A stretch of DNA of 64,000 bases from Flavobacterium aeripolare. GTDB lineage: Bacteria > Bacteroidota > Bacteroidia > Flavobacteriales > Flavobacteriaceae. Made by a program: the position numbers and the translations under genes. Below are positions 59,705-64,000 of the stretch, one piece after another. The notes beneath the pieces are model-generated. The model was not told the DNA's origin. It ran no database searches and saw only the letters and a list, made by a program, of their open reading frames with translations. Each line of letters starts with the position of its first letter. Positions within the stretch are counted from its first letter, which is position 1. The stretch is taken from NCBI RefSeq assembly GCF_013294025.1, contig NZ_JABSNL010000007.1:62001-126000 (forward strand). Direction: 5' to 3'.

Positions 59705-61006
59705 TTATTGACAGTTTTGTTTTGCACTTAAATACCAAGCATTATATAAATCAGTTATATTCTTTCTTTCAAGACTGCTCATTTGTGTCCATGCAACAGT
59801 TCCCTTCAAACCAACCCAAGCAATTGCCTGATATTGTTCATTAGTAAGAGTATTATCGTATTCTTTTACTAAATCAACAATTACACCCCTGTAATGTGCA
59901 GCCATTTGTTCATGTTGCATGTTGTTTACACCATATCTCCTATAATAATCATACAAGCCAGGATAATTATGTTCTGTTAGCATAGTATTTAACTTAATTA
60001 CATCAATTTCACCATTAGTTGAAGATAAAGATAAAAGAATTCTAAACATTTCTGCATGAATCATTTCGTGGATAAAAGTTCTTGCTATATCTAAACTAGG
60101 TCTGTTTAAATTATTTTCATTAAAATTTATAGTAATCAGATAGTTCGATGGCGGACTTGTTTGTGCATTGATAGTATTTGGCAAATTTGTACTTGCTGCA
60201 AGTTTTAAATTAGCCACAGAAAAATCCCCATCAAACTTTTTTAAATAGTTTTGAAATGTAGATGCGCCTCCTAGTTTATCATATACCCCTTTTAAACAGG
60301 GATTGTTTTTAAATGAATTTGTTATTATTACCTCGTCTAAAGGCTCTGGTTCAGAGGCACTGCTACCACCTCCACCTCCATTATTTTCAAATTCCCAGTT
60401 TATACCATCATATGGCCCTCCTACACCTTCAAGGTGTGTATTGAATAAAGTTAGAAAATTTAATTTTCCTGGCCCATTTTGGTAATTGTTTGTAATTACG
60501 ACTTCATCTAATTCTTCAAATTCCATCCCATCAATTGTTATTGTTCTACTAGTTGTATTTGTTGGGGCTCTGTTTTTTAATTTTGCGAAAAGCATACCAT
60601 CTTTTACAGAGAAACCATTGATGAATACACCGTTAAGATTAGTAATTATTATTTTGCCAGAAAAATGTTCGCTATTTGTGCTTGATGTTGCAACCATGGT
60701 AAAAATGATACTTTTTATTTCATTGCCTATTTGAACTAAAAGTATTTTTCTGGATACATCTTTTGAGTTTTGAGCTAAAGGAATTACTGTTAATGATTGA
60801 TCACTATTAGTCAATGTTTCTAGCGTTATCGATTCATAATCAAACAAGGTAGTTGTTTTGGCAGTTTTAGAACCACTTAAATTTAATGGGTTTTGTTGTA
60901 AAAACTCAACTGCCCTTTCCTTAGAAACTGTTTTAATGTTTGATTCATTTTGCAAAATTGATTCATCCGTGCTACAAGAATGCATGCAATAAATAACAAC
61001 GCCCAT
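59705..61006 (-). CDS. Putative zinc-metallopeptidase lipoprotein (HExxH)
   Basis: A protein of 433 residues from the ATG at 61006. The extreme N-terminus (MGVVIYCMHSCSTDES) looks like the end of a lipoprotein signal. Two copies of a LDEVVITN/LDEVIITN block (about residues 160-170 and 222-230) flank a linker with GGGGGSS. The C-terminal part has HEMIHAEM (about 315-322), a HExxH zincin motif, followed by a long helical domain with a further histidine in MQHEQMAAHY. No named family recognised. The frame stays open upstream to an ATT at 61079-61081 that would supply a full signal peptide. Confidence 0.7.
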   Translation of the reverse strand: MGVVIYCMHSCSTDESILQNESNIKTVSKERAVEFLQQNPLNLSGSKTAKTTTLFDYESITLETLTNSDQSLTVIPLAQNSKDVSRKILLVQIGNEIKSIIFTMVATSSTNSEHFSGKIIITNLNGVFINGFSVKDGMLFAKLKNRAPTNTTSRTITIDGMEFEELDEVVITNNYQNGPGKLNFLTLFNTHLEGVGGPYDGINWEFENNGGGGGSSASEPEPLDEVIITNSFKNNPCLKGVYDKLGGASTFQNYLKKFDGDFSVANLKLAASTNLPNTINAQTSPPSNYLITINFNENNLNRPSLDIARTFIHEMIHAEMFRILLSLSSTNGEIDVIKLNTMLTEHNYPGLYDYYRRYGVNNMQHEQMAAHYRGVIVDLVKEYDNTLTNEQYQAIAWVGLKGTVAWTQMSSLERKNITDLYNAWYLSAKQNCQ

Positions 61007-61158
61007 AAAAAAAATTACGATTTTCCGCCCTATTTCATTTGTTCGTTGGTTTGTTTTTTTGTTTTTTTGGTTAGTTTTAATTTAGTAAAATTATAGTAAC
61101 TTTTTACAACTTACAATATCCACTTTTAGTGATATTACATAAAAATAAAAAACCAGGC

Positions 61159-62406
61159 TTATTCCTGCTCCTTCACAATCAAATCAGCCACCAAACGTCC
61201 TGACTTCATAGCAGCGTTAATAGAGCCATTCATTAAATGATCTCCACAGCAGTATAAAATGTCACTGATTTTCATATCGGTCGCTGTTAGATCGTCTTTT
61301 AAAACCGCTAAATTAGGTAAGGCATAGTTCACCCTATACGTTTTCAAATGTGACCAATTTGCAACTTGAGTTCCAAACCAAGGTTGTAACTCGGTTTTAA
61401 TTTTTTGCGCTAGTTCTTCATCAGTAAGATCAACAATTCCATTGCAGGAAACCGAAATAAGCACTTTTCCAGCAGGAGCGTAATGCGAACTCACATTAGA
61501 CATTACCGTTATGTTGTTAACGATTTTTTCTTTTACTGAAGCGTTCAAAATAACAACCGCTTTGTTGGTAGGCGCTACTGTTGTTTCAAAATAAACATTG
61601 GTAACCGAATGGCATTTGGTTTCTACACTACTTTTAAATTTTGAAATCAACTCAGTAGCTTCGGTAGCAATAATAATGATGTCTGATTGTATTTCAGCAC
61701 CTGAGCTTGTATAAATAGTATTTCCTTTTATATCTGCTACTTTAGTGTTAAACGTAAAACAAGCTGCAGGCAATTGACTTGCTAGCTGTTTTGGAATTTC
61801 TTCCATTCCTAATGCGGGAACTGCAGCATCGCCATCTGAGAACATTTTCATTACAAAATCAAACATCCTGTTAGGCGTTGTCAAGTTGTTTTCGAGAAAA
61901 ATCCCTGAAAAAAATGGTCTAAAAAATCTATTAATCATTTTTTGACTGAACCCATACGCTCTTAACTGATCGTAACTTGATTGTTGCTCTTGTTCAAATA
62001 TAGTATCGATGGATTTATTGAGTAATTTTTGCTTTAAAAAAAAAGTATTGGCTTTGTCTTTTAGAGAACCCACAGGAGCAAAAGCGGTCGCTAGTAATGC
62101 CGAAGGACGTCTAAAAGGATCCGCGATTTCAAATTTACCGCCTTCATAAAGCACTGTCGCTCCCGGTAAAAAACGTTTAAGATTTAAACTATCATAATTC
62201 AATAATGCCTTAGCTTCTGGATAAGATGTTAGCAATACCTGAAACCCTCTATCTAATAAAAAACCATTAACAGCATCTGTCTTTATGCGACCACCAGCAC
62301 GATCACTAGCTTCAATTATTTTTACAGCAAAACCATGACGTTGCAAATGTATGGCAGCAGATAATCCAGAAATCCCCGCTCCTATGATTGTTATTGTAGG
62401 TTTCAT
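61159..62406 (-). CDS. NAD(P)/FAD-dependent oxidoreductase (amine oxidase/protoporphyrinogen oxidase-like)
   Basis: A 415-residue flavoprotein. The FAD dinucleotide motif is IIGAGISGLSAAIHLQRHGF (residues 6-25), followed by EASDRAGGRIKTD and the C-terminal FAD block LYCCGDHLMNGSINAAMKSG. The family covers amine oxidases, phytoene-desaturase-like enzymes and protoporphyrinogen oxidase-like proteins; the substrate is unknown. It was probably once the direct convergent neighbour of tdh, since diverged tails of both genes are joined at 57620-57786. Confidence 0.88.
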   Translation of the reverse strand: MKPTITIIGAGISGLSAAIHLQRHGFAVKIIEASDRAGGRIKTDAVNGFLLDRGFQVLLTSYPEAKALLNYDSLNLKRFLPGATVLYEGGKFEIADPFRRPSALLATAFAPVGSLKDKANTFFLKQKLLNKSIDTIFEQEQQSSYDQLRAYGFSQKMINRFFRPFFSGIFLENNLTTPNRMFDFVMKMFSDGDAAVPALGMEEIPKQLASQLPAACFTFNTKVADIKGNTIYTSSGAEIQSDIIIIATEATELISKFKSSVETKCHSVTNVYFETTVAPTNKAVVILNASVKEKIVNNITVMSNVSSHYAPAGKVLISVSCNGIVDLTDEELAQKIKTELQPWFGTQVANWSHLKTYRVNYALPNLAVLKDDLTATDMKISDILYCCGDHLMNGSINAAMKSGRLVADLIVKEQE

Positions 62407-62493
62407 ATTTTGTTTTTTATTTCGATTAATACAAATTTAGCTTTTCCTTGACTTGAATACAATAGCCTAACCATTATCCTTGAACAAATAAAA

Positions 62494-62528
62494 AAGGGTT
62501 ACAAAAACACTGTTTCTGTAACCCTTAA
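62494..62528 (-). terminator. Terminator after the 133-residue membrane protein gene
   Basis: Stem AAGGGTTACA with TGTAACCCTT around a 15-base loop, followed by a T-run on the minus strand, 4 bases past the stop at 62532. Confidence 0.8.
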
Positions 62529-62531
62529 TTT

Positions 62532-62933
62532 TTAAACTTTGATGCCGTTCTTTTTAAACAACAGCGCTACTTTTTTTCGATCTGCTTCTGTTTTTACTTC
62601 TAGTAGATCTCGTGTTTTTCCTTTTTCGAGAATGATAAAATATTTTTTTCTTCCTGAAAAAGTGCGCTCTCCAATACCTTGAATCTGGTAGCCAGGGATT
62701 TTTTCGAGACCTGACCTTCTAACAGTGAAATGATATAAAAATAAAGCGGCTCCTACCCCTAGTACTAGCCAAAGTGCTGTTACAAATGTGAAGTTCATGG
62801 TGTTTAAATCATAGACATTTACAACTGCATTGATTAAGGTAATAACCATTAAAAACTTCATTAAAAACAAATGACTTTTAAGTCCGTCCTTAACATTGAT
62901 TGTTTTATCCTGTTCGTTATACGTTATATTCAT
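62532..62933 (-). CDS. Small two-helix membrane protein of unknown function
   Basis: A 133-residue protein with two transmembrane helices (about residues 22-40 and 49-68). A cytoplasmic beta-rich C-terminus (GRKKYFIILEKGKTRDLLEVKTEADRKKVALLF) resembles a PH-like domain. No named family recognised. It lies 28 bases after the M1 peptidase stop in the same direction and ends at a terminator. Confidence 0.72.
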   Translation of the reverse strand: MNITYNEQDKTINVKDGLKSHLFLMKFLMVITLINAVVNVYDLNTMNFTFVTALWLVLGVGAALFLYHFTVRRSGLEKIPGYQIQGIGERTFSGRKKYFIILEKGKTRDLLEVKTEADRKKVALLFKKNGIKV

Positions 62934-62961
62934 GGCAAAGAGATATCAGTAGTTGGCTTTA

Positions 62962-64000
62962 TTATTTGTTATAAACATTGTTCTCTTGCTTCACATCAGC
63001 CATTAATCCGCTTGGGTCGATGGTGATTTTCTTGATTGTTCCTTTTGCTTTAGCAATTGTAAAATCATAAGTAGAAGCAGCCCAAGTCCAGTCGTTTAAT
63101 ACCGTTCTGGTAATTGCAGGATTAGGATTTTCTTTCTCGAAATTCATCATGCGCAACGGAACATAAAAACTTTCCTTGCTACCGTCAGTATATTCGACCA
63201 ATAAATCAATAGGCATTGGCATTCTACCTATTCTCTCTAAACTTACTGTTGTTTGATTTCCGTTTTCAGTAACTGCTTTTATAGCATAATCGATTGTATT
63301 TGTAGTTTCAGTCCAATCCATTAAATACCAATCTAGATTTGCTCCAGAAACACGCTCAGCCGATCTTTTAATATCGTTAGGCGTAGGGTGCTTGAATTTA
63401 AAATCATGGTAATATCTTTTTATCGCTGCTGCTAATTTATCATCTCCAATCACGTAACGCAATTGTGATAAAAATAAACTCCCCTTTACATAAGATGAAA
63501 TACTATAAGGTCTATTCTCATCATAACGATCACCATGTGTAGATTGTGCTTGCTCCTTACCAGAATTCACTAAACTATAATACGCTCTATAGTTTCCTTC
63601 AAAAGGATTTGCTACTTTTTTATCAGATAATTCATTTACTGCTAAGTCTTGTATATAAGTAGTAAAACCTTCGTCCATCCATGGGTGTTTAGATTCATTT
63701 GAAGCTAATACATGCTGAAACCAAGAATGTCCTAATTCATGTACTGCTGTACCATAAATTCCTTGTAAAGTACCGTTACCTAGCATTAAAGTACACATAG
63801 CATACTCCATACCACCATCACCACCTTGAATAAATGAATATTGCTTGTATGGATAATCCCCAACATTTTTATTATAGAAATCCATTACATCAACCATCAT
63901 AGGCTCTAATTTTTTCCAGTTTTCTACCGTTTTTGGATAGTTTTTATATAGGAAATGCAAGTCTACACCATTAGGTCCTTTAACAACATCATGAATATAA
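62962..64000 (-). CDS. M1-family metallopeptidase, C-terminal part (partial)
   Basis: An aminopeptidase-type zinc peptidase cut by the window edge; the frame is open to base 64000, so the N-terminal domains and signal are missing. Visible are the substrate-binding GGMEYA block (GAMEN equivalent) and the zinc motif HELGHSWFQHV, with the third ligand E after exactly 18 residues (PWMDEGF). The general-acid tyrosine region (YVKGSLFLSQLRYVIG) and a C-terminal beta domain follow. Relatives in Bacteroidota are exported. The 133-residue membrane protein gene follows. Confidence 0.93.
   Translation of the reverse strand, partial: YIHDVVKGPNGVDLHFLYKNYPKTVENWKKLEPMMVDVMDFYNKNVGDYPYKQYSFIQGGDGGMEYAMCTLMLGNGTLQGIYGTAVHELGHSWFQHVLASNESKHPWMDEGFTTYIQDLAVNELSDKKVANPFEGNYRAYYSLVNSGKEQAQSTHGDRYDENRPYSISSYVKGSLFLSQLRYVIGDDKLAAAIKRYYHDFKFKHPTPNDIKRSAERVSGANLDWYLMDWTETTNTIDYAIKAVTENGNQTTVSLERIGRMPMPIDLLVEYTDGSKESFYVPLRMMNFEKENPNPAITRTVLNDWTWAASTYDFTIAKAKGTIKKITIDPSGLMADVKQENNVYNK

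Overview
The window is about 64 kb of AT-rich chromosomal DNA from a member of the Bacteroidota, most probably a Flavobacterium. The signs are the complete Bat (aerotolerance) operon, THC0290_0291-, DUF6503- and DUF6705-type proteins, an SDR-type L-threonine dehydrogenase like that of psychrophilic flavobacteria, the yicC-gmk-nadD cluster, promoters of the Bacteroidota form (TTG or TTTG, about 20 bases, TAnnTTTG), and few Shine-Dalgarno sites. I see no rRNA, tRNA, CRISPR array, intact insertion sequence, prophage or replication origin. Both ends cut genes: ileS on the left and an M1 peptidase on the right.

Layout. 0-1.5 kb: 5' part of ileS, with an in-frame palindromic repeat inside the coding sequence. 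1.8-8.1 kb: one minus-strand operon encoding a TolC-MacA-MacB type tripartite exporter followed by its LytS/LytT-type two-component pair. 8.3-13 kb: two exported proteins of unknown role behind recO. 13-20 kb: gdhA, a surface barrel protein, a trans-sulfuration enzyme, a DUF3298 lipoprotein, divergent dinB/arsC genes and an EamA exporter. 19.6-21.9 kb: yicC, gmk, nadD, with a dead four-helix-bundle (23S rRNA intervening-sequence type) element between gmk and nadD. 21.9-24.9 kb: a LysR regulator divergent from an exported DJ-1/PfpI protein and an iron alcohol dehydrogenase. 25-29.7 kb: gpsA, a DUF6503 protein, pheS with two small conserved unknowns, and cvpA. 29.7-39 kb: the Bat operon (moxR, DUF58, a BatD-like gene, batA, batB, batC, batD, batE). 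39-57.4 kb: mainly metabolic and housekeeping genes (aldo/keto reductase, SDR, AlbA_2-type protein, phosphoesterase, ALDH7, exported cyclic-nucleotide phosphodiesterase, 3-hydroxyanthranilate dioxygenase, LD-carboxypeptidase, yraN, an ACT-domain protein, an AraC regulator, mfd, tdh).

57.4-61.1 kb is the one clear accessory region. It lies between tdh and a convergent FAD oxidoreductase gene. It contains a fused scar made of the tails of diverged copies of those same two genes, a member of a palindromic repeat family also found at 17.6 kb, a 5'-truncated gene cut exactly at another repeat, about 2.7 tandem units of that second repeat, a DUF6705-like lipoprotein, and a two-gene unit encoding a secreted small protein and an uncharacterised HExxH lipoprotein. 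I find no strong candidate for a wholly new multi-gene system. The most unusual content is the set of small mobile-looking repeats, above all the one translated inside ileS, and the recombination scar at 57.6 kb.
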